From UBA1952 sp965200035 (GTDB lineage: Bacteria > Bacteroidota > Bacteroidia > Chitinophagales > Chitinophagaceae): a stretch of 64,000 nt of DNA. The stretch is from NCBI GenBank assembly GCA_965200035.1, contig OZ241334.1, positions 1,426,001 to 1,490,000 of the forward strand. The letters run 5' to 3'. The notes under the pieces are model-generated. The model had not been told where the DNA came from. It did not search any database and saw nothing but the letters and a program-made list of their open reading frames with translations. A program made the translations under genes and the position numbers. Every line of letters starts with the position of its first letter. Position 1 is the stretch's first letter. Below, one piece after another: positions 44,657 through 52,551 of the stretch.

Positions 44657-45118
44657 ATGGTCAGGAAAATATTAATCGGGCTGGTGATCGTGATTGTGGT
44701 ATTGCAGGCATTCAGGCCGGCGCGCAACAATGGACATGCTTTTGCAGCCAGTGATATTACCCATACCGTGCCTGTGCCTGATACGGTGCTTAAGCTGTTG
44801 CAGACATCCTGCTACGATTGCCATTCCAATCATACTAGCTATCCGTGGTACACCAATATCCAGCCGGCAGGCCTTTGGCTGGCCAACCATGTAGCGGAAG
44901 GCAGGCGGGAGCTCAACTTTTCTGAATTCGGCACTTATAGCCGCAAGCGCGCCGCGCACAAGATGGATGAAGTGGTAGAGCAGCTTCAGGAGCGGGAAAT
45001 GCCATTACCGGCTTATTTATGGATGCATGGCCGTGCCCGGCTCAGCGAAGAGCAGGCGGCGCTCATCATCAACTGGGCATCCGAAGCAAAAGCGATGATT
45101 GCAGACAGTGCCCGTTGA
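44657..45118 (+). CDS. Haem-binding (c-type) periplasmic protein
   Basis: 153 residues. An N-terminal membrane anchor or signal (ILIGLVIVIVVLQAF, 5-19) precedes a haem-binding domain with one CxxCH site: Cys52, Cys55 and His56 in SCYDCHSNHTSYPWY, the hallmark of the Bacteroidota haem_bd family. A Met in REMPLPAYLWMH (about residue 113) could be the distal ligand. It probably carries electrons in the periplasm; no cytochrome assembly genes lie nearby. About 65 bp after murI. Confidence 0.88.
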   Translation: MVRKILIGLVIVIVVLQAFRPARNNGHAFAASDITHTVPVPDTVLKLLQTSCYDCHSNHTSYPWYTNIQPAGLWLANHVAEGRRELNFSEFGTYSRKRAAHKMDEVVEQLQEREMPLPAYLWMHGRARLSEEQAALIINWASEAKAMIADSAR

Positions 45119-45210
45119 TTCTTCAGGGTTGGTCAGAGGTAGTATCTATTAAAAAATCAGCGCAGACAGGGCATTAATTCCCTACAGAGATAGCCGGAAT
45201 AACCTGGCAT

Positions 45211-45420
45211 GTGTCTGGAATGAGGCGGAAGGCCTCTGGAACGAAGCGGCGGGTGACAGGATTTCAGCGGAAGGTGACAGAAATGCAGCGGAAGGCGTCT
45301 GGAACGACGCGTACGGTCTCTAGAATGAAGCGTGCAGTCTCTGGAACGGGGCGTACAGTGCCTGGAACCGGTCGGAAGATGTTGGGAATCGCGCGGAAGG
45401 GGTCGGCAGGCGTGCGAAAT
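45211..45420 (+). repeat. 21-bp minisatellite, 10 degenerate units
   Basis: Ten consecutive 21-bp units with core TCTGGAACGAAGCGGAAG. Because 21 is a multiple of three, the plus-strand frame stays open (GTG at 45211 to TAA at 45429) and encodes a basic seven-residue repeat of the form V-S-G-T-x-R-K (for example VSGMRRK, ASGTKRR, VTGFQRK). A weaker unit may precede it. No ATG, promoter or homology supports expression, so it is listed as a repeat rather than a gene. Confidence 0.75.
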
Positions 45421-45454
45421 ATAGCGTAAGGGTTACTATTGGATATTCAGCGAC

Positions 45455-45700
45455 TTGTCATTCCCGAAGGGAATCTTTCTCTAAGTTGCCTGTTGGAGAT
45501 TCCCTTCGGGAATGACAAGCTTGTGTATACCCTTGTTGGATGTAGATAACCCGGAAAGTACAGTTAGCATTACCACGCGTTTTACAGCACATTAACGGCA
45601 TATAGCTTGCAGCGACTTGTCATTCCCGAAGGGAATCTTTCCTTAATTTTCTTGTTGGGGATTCCCTTCGAAAACATTTTCTCTGCGAAGCAGAAATAGC
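45455..45700. repeat. Dispersed palindromic repeat, copy 1
   Basis: CTTGTCATTCCCGAAGGGAATC (from 45457) with its inverse GATTCCCTTCGGGAATGACA (45508-45520), then a unique-looking stretch (CCTTGTTGGATGTAGATAAC ... GCTTGCAGCGACTTGTCATT), then a second palindrome (45617-45670). The middle stretch recurs at 47858-47960. The 370-bp gap 45430-45798 otherwise has no gene. Confidence 0.8.
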
Positions 45701-45809
45701 CAATTGCTCTGCACACGATAGCCCCTCTTAAAAATCGCTGACAATGCTTTTGGCTCAAATGACCCCTTTTTTGTCGCGGACTGCCCTTACCGGTCTGAAT
45801 GCGGTATTT

Positions 45810-45817
45810 TACTTTTG
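45810..45817 (+). promoter_or_regulatory. -7 box TACTTTTG
   Basis: Perfect TAnnTTTG inside the longest frame of the next gene, which supports the later TTG start at 45862. Confidence 0.5.
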
Positions 45818-45861
45818 AGCTATACGGATCAGGTCAGAAAATCACCACTAAAACCAATCAA

Positions 45862-46422
45862 TTGAGAAATTTAATTTATTCAATCAACATAACTTCAGAT
45901 GGCTGCTGCGATCATACCAAATTTTCTCCTGATAAAGAGACGATGGAATATTTTACGCAGCTTACGCGGGATGCGGACACATTTCTATACGGGCGTAAAA
46001 CTTATGAATTGATGGTTCCTTATTGGCCCGATGTGGCGAAAAATCCTTCCGGGGACCGAAAAGAAGATGTGGAATTTGCCCGGGCATTTGACGCCGTCAA
46101 CAAAATCGTTGTTTTCTCAAAGTCATTAGACCGATCTGAAGAGGGCAAAACGAGCATTGTTCGCACAGGCCTTCAGGATGAAGTAATCAAGCTGAAACAG
46201 GAACAGGGCAGGAATATCTTAACCGGTGGGGTAGCCATTCCTGCACAGCTTGCAGCGCTTGGCCTGATCGATGAATACCATTTTGTGGTTCACCCGACGG
46301 TTGCAGGAGAAGGCAGGCGGTTGTTTGAGGGTATCGGCCTGCAAGAGCAATTAAAATTAAAATTGATGGGGTCAACGGTCTTTGAGTCGGGGGTTGTTGC
46401 GCTCCGGTATTTAAAACAGTAG
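45862..46422 (+). CDS. DHFR/RibD-like reductase 1
   Basis: 186 residues from TTG at 45862, which gives LRNLIYSINITSDGCCDH, the usual opening of this family; a frame from the ATG at 45799 is possible but contains the promoter. A RibD C-terminal/dihydrofolate-reductase-fold protein: FLYGRKTYELMVPYW, an NADPH-loop-like NILTGGVAIPAQLAALGLIDEYHFVVHPTVAGEGRRLFEG, and a terminal VFESGVVALRYLK strand. It probably reduces a pterin- or pyrimidine-like substrate with NADPH. Not a typical FolA (lacks the full folate-binding pattern). A second member of the superfamily follows. Confidence 0.82.
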   Translation: MRNLIYSINITSDGCCDHTKFSPDKETMEYFTQLTRDADTFLYGRKTYELMVPYWPDVAKNPSGDRKEDVEFARAFDAVNKIVVFSKSLDRSEEGKTSIVRTGLQDEVIKLKQEQGRNILTGGVAIPAQLAALGLIDEYHFVVHPTVAGEGRRLFEGIGLQEQLKLKLMGSTVFESGVVALRYLKQ

Positions 46423-46515
46423 CGGGAAAATCTGCTGCGCACGGTACTTATATCTTTCAAAAACAAGGCTTTACCAAACGGGTAATTTTAATAAACAATC
46501 AATAAACAGAAAACA

Positions 46516-47136
46516 ATGAGTAAAATTATCTTTGACTGCGGCATATCACTTGATGGCTTTTTCGCAGGCGATAACAGGAGTCCGGAAAATCCAATGGGCG
46601 GCGTTTCCCAGAAAATCCACAAATGGATGTTTAAACAAAAAGCATTCTGGAAGCATATCAATATGGAGGGTGGTGAAGAATATGGCGCGGACAGCAAAGT
46701 GATTGATGATGTGTTTGCAAGAACAGGTGCCTACATCATGGGCAAGCGAATGTTTGAAGAGGGCGAGGTTCACTGGGAAGAAGATATCTACCACGCCGAC
46801 GTGTATGTGCTGACGCATGAAAAACGGGAGCCCTGGGTTCAGAAAGGGACAACAACCTTTTATTTCATCAATGACGGCATAGAAAGCGCGCTGGAAAAAG
46901 CAAAACAATCGGCCAAAGGTAAAGACATAAGAATACAGGGTGGCGCGGATACGATCCAACAATACCTCAATGCAGGGCTTGTGGACGAATTTCTCATTCA
47001 CATAGCTCCTGTGTTTTTAGGAAGCGGCATCCGGCTGTTTGACGGCATTGATAAGGACAAATATGATCTTCAGATTGCCGAGGTAATGCCATCAGACCTG
47101 ACAACACATATCAGGTACAATCTGACGAAGAAATAG
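46516..47136 (+). CDS. DHFR/RibD-like reductase 2
   Basis: 206 residues of the same superfamily: MSKIIFDCGISLDGFFAGDN at the start, AYIMGKRMFEEGEVHW near residue 75, and IRIQGGADTIQQYLNAGLVDEFLIHIAPVFLGSGIRLFDG near residues 136-175. It is clearly a different subfamily from its neighbour (longer loop at 20-60), so the two are probably ancient relatives rather than a recent duplication. NADPH-dependent reduction is expected; the substrate is unknown. 93 bp after reductase 1; a strong terminator follows. Confidence 0.85.
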   Translation: MSKIIFDCGISLDGFFAGDNRSPENPMGGVSQKIHKWMFKQKAFWKHINMEGGEEYGADSKVIDDVFARTGAYIMGKRMFEEGEVHWEEDIYHADVYVLTHEKREPWVQKGTTTFYFINDGIESALEKAKQSAKGKDIRIQGGADTIQQYLNAGLVDEFLIHIAPVFLGSGIRLFDGIDKDKYDLQIAEVMPSDLTTHIRYNLTKK

Positions 47137-47167
47137 GTATCACTAGAAGTCAGGATTCAGTTATTGA

Positions 47168-47212
47168 AAAGGCCTGGCAAGTCCCGAAAAGGGGGGACTT
47201 GCCAGGCCTTTG
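47168..47212. terminator. Hairpin terminator
   Basis: AAAGGCCTGGCAAGTCCC pairs with GGGACTTGCCAGGCCTTT. It lies between convergent gene ends at 47136 and 47252. Confidence 0.85.
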
Positions 47213-47251
47213 TGCTGTGGTGAAAGGGCAGCGGATATGCCCTCTGATTTT

Positions 47252-47662
47252 TTACTTCAGCTTCTTATCTATAAGATCGCACATGCGGTTGAGCGCACTC
47301 GTGAGGCCGAGCAGCACTTCTTCGGAAACGCCAACGTTGTGACTATTGTTATTTGTATTTGTCGCCTCTATACTTGAATCGGTCATTGGCGCATTTACAT
47401 TGATGCTGACTTTCTCTTTCACCAACTCTTCTGCGGTAGTATTCAGCTTGCCGGCTATGCTATCCAGCACCTCAATGGTTAAGGGCGTTTCGCCGCGCTC
47501 TATCTGATCGATTGCTGTGCCGCTCATGCTCAGCTGCTGCGCCAGCTCTTCCTGCGAGATGCTTTTATCTTTCCGCTCCCGCCGGATATTCTTACCAATG
47601 GTTTCCTGCAGAAAATCGGGCAGTGTATAGATTTTGTTTTCCAGTGTTTGATCAGATTTCAT
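47252..47662 (-). CDS. XRE-family DNA-binding protein
   Basis: 136 residues. Helix-turn-helix at about 22-80 (IGKNIRRERKDKSISQEELAQQLSMSGTAIDQIERGE). The tail is an Asn/Thr-rich linker (about 92-108) and a short helix EEVLLGLTSALNRMCDLIDKKLK that may mediate dimerisation. A TAGTTTTG -7 box is at 47689-47682 on the minus strand, 19 bp before the ATG. No obvious partner toxin or enzyme gene. Target unknown. Confidence 0.85.
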   Translation of the reverse strand: MKSDQTLENKIYTLPDFLQETIGKNIRRERKDKSISQEELAQQLSMSGTAIDQIERGETPLTIEVLDSIAGKLNTTAEELVKEKVSINVNAPMTDSSIEATNTNNNSHNVGVSEEVLLGLTSALNRMCDLIDKKLK

Positions 47663-47681
47663 GGGGATTCGCTCTTGCAGA

Positions 47682-47689
47682 CAAAACTA
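47682..47689 (-). promoter_or_regulatory. -7 box TAGTTTTG of XRE gene
   Basis: Perfect TAnnTTTG, 19 bp before the ATG at 47662. Confidence 0.45.
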
Positions 47690-47767
47690 GGTTTTTGGAG
47701 CGGAAAAAAATTCCTGCCGGCAGGGTAAGTTGTATGAGGTGTACCCGCAAAAAAGCTTACCCAAGCT

Positions 47768-47990
47768 TTGTCATTTCTGAGGGGGGGGAATCCTTCTTTA
47801 AGTTTCTTGTTGGGGGATTCCCTTCGGGAACTTTTCTCTCTGCGAAGCAGAAATAACAAGCTTGGATATATCCTTGTTGGATGGAAATAACCGGGAAGTA
47901 CAGTTAGCGTTAAAGCACGTTTCACAGCACATTTAACGGCACATGGCTTGCAGCGACTTGTCATTCCCGCAGGGAATCTATTATCCATGC
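47768..47990. repeat. Dispersed palindromic repeat, copy 2
   Basis: Copy of 45455-45700 with similar order: a degraded TTGTCATTTCTGAG/GATTCCCTTCGGGAA palindrome, a TTCTCTCTGCGAAGCAGAAATA stem (also at 45676-45700), the shared middle CCTTGTTGGATGGAAATAAC ... GCTTGCAGCGACTTGTCATT, and a final half palindrome. Eight consecutive G at 47781-47788 differ from copy 1. The rest of the gap to 48163 holds no gene. Confidence 0.75.
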
Positions 47991-48163
47991 TACTTAAGTC
48001 ACTGGGTATTATTTATTGCGCGATCAAATCGCCTTCAAGCACTTTCCCCTGAGCAAACAAGCTCGTTAATGACCGGATAAGAGCGGCTTTCCATTTGATG
48101 CCCCGTAGCGGCTGCTATATCTTGCATGGGCAAAAATGTAACCTGTGCTGTAGCTGCAGATCA

Positions 48164-50575
48164 ATGAAACACGCTCCCAATTCCAACGCTCTCCCGGATA
48201 TCAATGAAGAAGCCCAGCGGCTGTCTGCTGCGCTTGAGGCTGCGGGGATAGGGACATGGACGCTCTACCCGCAGGCAAGCGCTGTGACCTGGGACGACCG
48301 GTGCCGTGAGCTATACGGCTTTGCCCGCGAAGAGCAGGTGCCCTATGAAGAGGTGCTGCGCTACATTCACCCGGACGACCGCCAGAAAGTATATGACACT
48401 GTAGCCCGCTCCTTAGATCCCGCTATCCGCGCGGCCTACGAGGTACAGTTCAGAACGATTGGCGCTGAGGATAAGCAGCTGCGCTGGCTGTATTGCAAAG
48501 GCAGGGCTTATTTTGATGAACAGGGCGTTGTTAACCGCTTCTCAGGAACCGCGCAGGATATCACAGAAATCATCATTACCCGTGAGCGGATTGCCGCTTC
48601 GGAGCATTGGGCACGCCTCTCGCTGGATGCCTCCAATGCCGGATCGTTCAGCGTATTACTGAACAGTAACGGGATCGAGTATTCGCCTGCCTGCGCGCGC
48701 ATCCTTACCGGCGATGAAGGCGCAAGGCTTGTAAGGGCAGACCTTGTGCGGCATATTCATCCGGATGACCAAAAGATACGCCAGGCTGCGTATGAGCTAG
48801 CAGACAGCACCGGCAAGCTCAATTATAAAGCAAGGACCATCTGGAAAGATGGCAGCATACACTGGATACACGTGAGCGGCAGCTATCTGAAAGACACTAC
48901 GGGCAGGTACTACCTGTTTGCAGGCACCCTGCTGGATATAACCGATGAAATAGAACAACGTAAACAGGCCGAAAGGCTCAATACCCTGATCGCTGCCAGC
49001 CACGACTGGATGGGCATTACGGACCTTACCGGCCGCTGCGAATTTATCAACACCACCGGCTGCACGCTGCAGGGCATCCGTGACCTGGCGGTTACAGATC
49101 TTTCCCTTGCCGACATCTGCACGGCCGAAAGCATCCGGAAGCTCAGTGAAAAAGCCATGCCCGAAGCGCTTGCTCAGGGCAGTTGGGAAGGCCGTATGCT
49201 ATTCCGGCATTTCGGCAACAACAAGATATCCATTCCTGTTTATCTCAGGATCACTTTACAGAAAGATGATAAAGGACTGCCCAATGCATTGCTGGTGGTG
49301 GCCCGCGATCTGCGGCGCGAGGAAGCTGCGAATCTGGCATTGCGCGGCGCCATAGAGCTGGCAGAGCTGGCTACGTGGACGCTGGACCTGCAAACGCGGG
49401 AGATCATTTATTCCAATCGCCTGCAATCGTGGTTTGCTTTCAGGGAAGGAGAGACTATTTATAATACGGGTCATAACCCGATTCACCCGAATGAGCGCCA
49501 CCGGCTGAATGATGCAATAGCCGCCGCAGTAAAGGATGGCATATTCAATGTTGAATGTACAACGGTCGAATACCGGACCGGCAATGAGCGCATCATTCAT
49601 GCACAGGGCAAGCTCGTCTTCAATGAGGCCGGCGAGCCACTGATGCTGAGCGGCACGGCACAGGATGTAACGGCGCAACGAAAAATACAGTTTGCGCTGG
49701 AGCGCGAAGTGCAGGAGCGGACGGAAGAGCTGGTTATACTGAATGAAGAGCTTCAGGCTACCAACGAGGAGCTTTATGAATCCAACCACCAGCTTACTCA
49801 TTCCAACGAAGAGCTGGCTCAGTATGCCTATGTGGCGAGCCACGATCTGCAGGAGCCCTTGCGAAAGATCAGGATGTTTTCAGGTATGCTCGATAAGGCG
49901 GATCTGCCGGTGCACAATCAACTGCTGGTATCCAAGATCAACCAATCGGCCGAGCGCATGACCCAGCTGATACGCGATTTGCTGGAGTTCTCGCGGCTGC
50001 TGAAGACAGATTCGCTGATGCGCCCGGTCAATCTGACGAAGATTATGAAGGCTGTAGTGAGCGACTTTGAGCTGTCTGTACAGGAGAAGATGGCCGATAT
50101 TGAGGTGGGCAAGCTGCCGGTGATCGAGGGCGTATCGCTGCAGATCAATCAGCTTTTTTACAACCTGATCGGAAATGCCCTTAAATTTACCAGGCCCGGC
50201 CTGGCCCCGCGCATCAAAATAGATGCGATCAACATTACCCGGGAAGAAGCCGGACTCCACATCCAGAAGATGACGCCGTTCAGCAATTATTACCGTATTA
50301 CGCTTACAGACAATGGCATTGGCTTCGAGACAAAATATGCCGAGCAGATCTTTGAAGTATTCAAGCGCCTGCACGGAAAAGAGCTTTATCCGGGCTCAGG
50401 CATTGGTCTGGCGCTTTGCCGCCGTATTGCGGCCAATCATCAGGGGCACCTTTATGCAGAGTCTGAGCCAGGCGTAGGCACCAGCTTTCACCTGCTGCTG
50501 CCCGACCGTCAAAGTATTTACCAACCTACACTACCAGAGCATTTCAGCTGGATCCGTGACGAAATAAAAAACTAA
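48164..50575 (+). CDS. Multi-PAS sensor histidine kinase
   Basis: 803 residues from the ATG at 48164 (the frame opens at 48095). No transmembrane helix, so a cytoplasmic sensor. Four PAS/PAC units (about 10-125, 130-250, 260-380, 390-510; PAS_3-type signatures such as YIHPDDRQKVYD and HIHPDDQKIRQAA), then a coiled coil (510-555), an HisKA domain with phosphoacceptor His560 (YVASHDLQEPLRKI) and an HATPase domain (NLIGNALKFTRP, LTDNGIGFETKYA, GSGIGLALCRRI). It autophosphorylates and passes phosphate to the response regulator in the next gene, 6 bp downstream. The ligand sensed is unknown. Confidence 0.9.
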   Translation: MKHAPNSNALPDINEEAQRLSAALEAAGIGTWTLYPQASAVTWDDRCRELYGFAREEQVPYEEVLRYIHPDDRQKVYDTVARSLDPAIRAAYEVQFRTIGAEDKQLRWLYCKGRAYFDEQGVVNRFSGTAQDITEIIITRERIAASEHWARLSLDASNAGSFSVLLNSNGIEYSPACARILTGDEGARLVRADLVRHIHPDDQKIRQAAYELADSTGKLNYKARTIWKDGSIHWIHVSGSYLKDTTGRYYLFAGTLLDITDEIEQRKQAERLNTLIAASHDWMGITDLTGRCEFINTTGCTLQGIRDLAVTDLSLADICTAESIRKLSEKAMPEALAQGSWEGRMLFRHFGNNKISIPVYLRITLQKDDKGLPNALLVVARDLRREEAANLALRGAIELAELATWTLDLQTREIIYSNRLQSWFAFREGETIYNTGHNPIHPNERHRLNDAIAAAVKDGIFNVECTTVEYRTGNERIIHAQGKLVFNEAGEPLMLSGTAQDVTAQRKIQFALEREVQERTEELVILNEELQATNEELYESNHQLTHSNEELAQYAYVASHDLQEPLRKIRMFSGMLDKADLPVHNQLLVSKINQSAERMTQLIRDLLEFSRLLKTDSLMRPVNLTKIMKAVVSDFELSVQEKMADIEVGKLPVIEGVSLQINQLFYNLIGNALKFTRPGLAPRIKIDAINITREEAGLHIQKMTPFSNYYRITLTDNGIGFETKYAEQIFEVFKRLHGKELYPGSGIGLALCRRIAANHQGHLYAESEPGVGTSFHLLLPDRQSIYQPTLPEHFSWIRDEIKN

Positions 50576-50581
50576 CCACCC

Positions 50582-51016
50582 ATGGCACTAACAGGACCTA
50601 TTTTATTGATCGAAGACCAGGAGAACGATATTGAAGTGATTAAAGCCGCCCTGATCGATCTGGGTATCAGGAATGGCGTAGTGGCATATACTACAGCAGA
50701 AGATGCCCTGAACTACCTCAATGTCACCAGCGATCAGCCTTTTGTAATTCTGAGCGATATCCGTATGCCGGGAATGAATGGCCTGGAATTCCGTAAGGTG
50801 ATCAACACTACGCCTTTCCTACGGCGCAAGGCGATCCCTTTTGTATTCCTCACGGCTTATGTTACCCCTCAGATTGTGAATGAGGCTTATGATCTGGATG
50901 TACAGGGCTTTTACCGGAAAGAGAATAACTATGAGGCGCTGAAAGAGCAGTTGCTGTCCATCTGCATCTACTGGCAGCGCTGCCTGCACCCCAACAGGCC
51001 GGGCATGCGCGATTAA
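50582..51016 (+). CDS. Single-domain response regulator
   Basis: 144 residues, one REC domain of the Rcp1-like type. Acidic pocket Glu11-Asp12 (LLIEDQENDI), phosphorylation site Asp59 (ILSDIRMPGMNG), the conserved Thr in FVFLTAY and the Lys in GFYRKENN. There is no DNA-binding output domain. Its position 6 bp after the kinase marks it as the cognate partner, probably handing phosphate to another protein or acting by contact. Its stop lies next to the convergent DUF983 gene end (51013; 4-bp overlap). Confidence 0.92.
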   Translation: MALTGPILLIEDQENDIEVIKAALIDLGIRNGVVAYTTAEDALNYLNVTSDQPFVILSDIRMPGMNGLEFRKVINTTPFLRRKAIPFVFLTAYVTPQIVNEAYDLDVQGFYRKENNYEALKEQLLSICIYWQRCLHPNRPGMRD

Positions 51017-51483
51017 GTGGTTACAGATTGCCGGTGCTGCCGCCAGTCTTTATCATAAGGCACAAAGAAGGCAATCCATACCGAGCGCGCGAGCCGTTGC
51101 AACAATGGCTGCAGCATGAATAGCACCAATGTATTGAGGCCAATGCACCAGAAGATGCGGTTGTCATCCAGCCTTACCGACATGCCAATGGTAAAATACC
51201 AGATTACAAAGCCGGCGGTCAACAATAGCACAGACATCCCGTAGCTAACATAGCCGGTGCCGAAGAAGAAGCCGGTCTGTAATTCGTAGAGCTGCCCGCA
51301 TACAGGACAATGCTCAGGCATACGCATGGTAGTGCGCAGATCGTAAGGATTGGGATTGGTAAATAATTTTCCTTCGCGGCAGCGGGGACAGCAATTGGCA
51401 AGCACACTGCCGATGAGGCTATGCTCTGTATGTTGTTCCTGAGTTGTATGAGCTGATGAATCTCTTTTTTCTGTAGTCTGCAT
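51013..51483 (-). CDS. DUF983 membrane protein
   Basis: 156 residues from the ATG at 51483; a GTG at 51489 that overlaps the AraC stop (GTGA) is an alternative. N-terminal zinc-ribbon-like cysteines (NCCPRCREGKLF ... CPVCGQLYELQTGFF) precede two or three helices (about 83-103, 109-130), the DUF983 pattern. Function unknown. It follows the AraC gene so closely that the two probably share a transcript. Confidence 0.85.
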   Translation of the reverse strand: MQTTEKRDSSAHTTQEQHTEHSLIGSVLANCCPRCREGKLFTNPNPYDLRTTMRMPEHCPVCGQLYELQTGFFFGTGYVSYGMSVLLLTAGFVIWYFTIGMSVRLDDNRIFWCIGLNTLVLFMLQPLLQRLARSVWIAFFVPYDKDWRQHRQSVTT

Positions 51484-51485
51484 AA

Positions 51486-52391
51486 TCACATGGATTTACC
51501 GGCATAGCCCAGTTGCTTTCTGAACACTTCCGGGGTGACGCCTGTATATTTTTTAAAGAATCTGGTGAAGTAGGAATTATCTGCGAAGCCCAGCCGGTAG
51601 CCTGTCTCCGCAACGCTTGCATCTGCATTTACCAGTTGCCTTTTCGCTTCGAGCAATATGCGGTCGCGGATCACTTCGCCGGCAGGCTTGCCCAGCAGAT
51701 CGTTGCACAGCGCATTGAGGTGGTTGGGCGTGATGTACAGCATAGCCGCATACTCTTTCGGCAGCCTGTATTCGGGATAATACTGATCTACCAGCTTACG
51801 GAACTGATGCAGCACTAACAGGGATGGCTTCAGCACTTCTGCACGCTCAGGCAGATGCCCGATGCACCGCGCTACCTGTATAAATAAGGAAAGCAATAGC
51901 AGACGTACCATATCCAGGTTCAATAATCTTGCGGATGCGGTCTCTGCTACAAGCTGCTCCAGCAGTGGAATGCATTCCTTTAATATTTTGCTGCTCAGTT
52001 GCACTACTCCACTCATTGCAGTACCGGCCCAGAACGGGAAGCGGCTCAGGTAATCATGCTCTGCCAGAAATGACAGGAACAGCTCTTCTGAAAAGTTGAC
52101 CACAAAGCCATCTGTGACTCCTTCAAACTCCCAGCTATGCACCTGTCCCGGAACCATAAAATAAGCACTGCCCGCCTTTACGGGAAACCGCTCAAAATCT
52201 ACGGTATGGTACCCGCTGCCTTTCGTGAATAAGACCAGATGATAAAAAGTATGGCCGTGTGCCTTGCTCAGGTTCGGATGCTTATGCAGATATGAGGCAA
52301 AGCGCTCGGCAATTACTTCTTCCTGCAACAGACCTGTGCCATCCAAAGCACAGATATCGTAGACGGGAATGGTATTTTTTACCTTTTTCAT
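51486..52391 (-). CDS. AraC-family transcriptional regulator
   Basis: 301 residues from the ATG at 52391 (MKKVKNTIPVYDI); the longer frame to 52433 would cross the promoter. N-terminal cupin-type sensor domain (FYHLVLFTKGSGYHTVDFERFPVKAGSAYFMVPGQVHSW, about 40-105) and a C-terminal pair of helix-turn-helix motifs (about 200-298; NHLNALCNDLLGKPAGEVIRDRILLEAKRQL, VAETGYRLGFADNSYFTRFFKKYTGVTPEVFRK). It binds a small ligand and regulates nearby genes, possibly including DUF983. A palindrome overlaps its own -33 element. Confidence 0.92.
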   Translation of the reverse strand: MKKVKNTIPVYDICALDGTGLLQEEVIAERFASYLHKHPNLSKAHGHTFYHLVLFTKGSGYHTVDFERFPVKAGSAYFMVPGQVHSWEFEGVTDGFVVNFSEELFLSFLAEHDYLSRFPFWAGTAMSGVVQLSSKILKECIPLLEQLVAETASARLLNLDMVRLLLLSLFIQVARCIGHLPERAEVLKPSLLVLHQFRKLVDQYYPEYRLPKEYAAMLYITPNHLNALCNDLLGKPAGEVIRDRILLEAKRQLVNADASVAETGYRLGFADNSYFTRFFKKYTGVTPEVFRKQLGYAGKSM

Positions 52392-52398
52392 TGCTGTA

Positions 52399-52430
52399 CA
52401 AAGATACCGGTGATCCCATTGTACCAATGG
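52399..52430 (-). promoter_or_regulatory. araC-type gene promoter with palindrome
   Basis: Minus strand: TTG (52427-52425), an 18-bp spacer, then TATCTTTG (52406-52399), a complete Bacteroidota -33/-7 promoter. The palindrome CCATTG-TAC-CAATGG (52416-52430) covers the -33 element, so self-repression is likely. The ATG is only 7 bp past the -7 box. Confidence 0.6.
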
Positions 52431-52539
52431 CACTCTTTAATGTCTTTGTGGTACTTTTTACCGATTTTTTTAAAGGCTGATTCTCTTACCAAACTCTTAA
52501 AATAAGCTGCGCTTCCCAATGCCCCTGCCGGTGAACGTG

Positions 52540-52547
52540 TACATTTG
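52540..52547 (+). promoter_or_regulatory. -7 box TACATTTG of protease gene
   Basis: Perfect TAnnTTTG ending 4 bp before the first ATG at 52552. Transcription would begin at or inside the start region, so the second ATG (52555) may be used. Confidence 0.45.
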
Positions 52548-52551
52548 AAGG

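Noticed and set aside
45211..45420. CRISPR array
   Set aside because: The 21-bp units are contiguous with no spacers and no cas genes are present.
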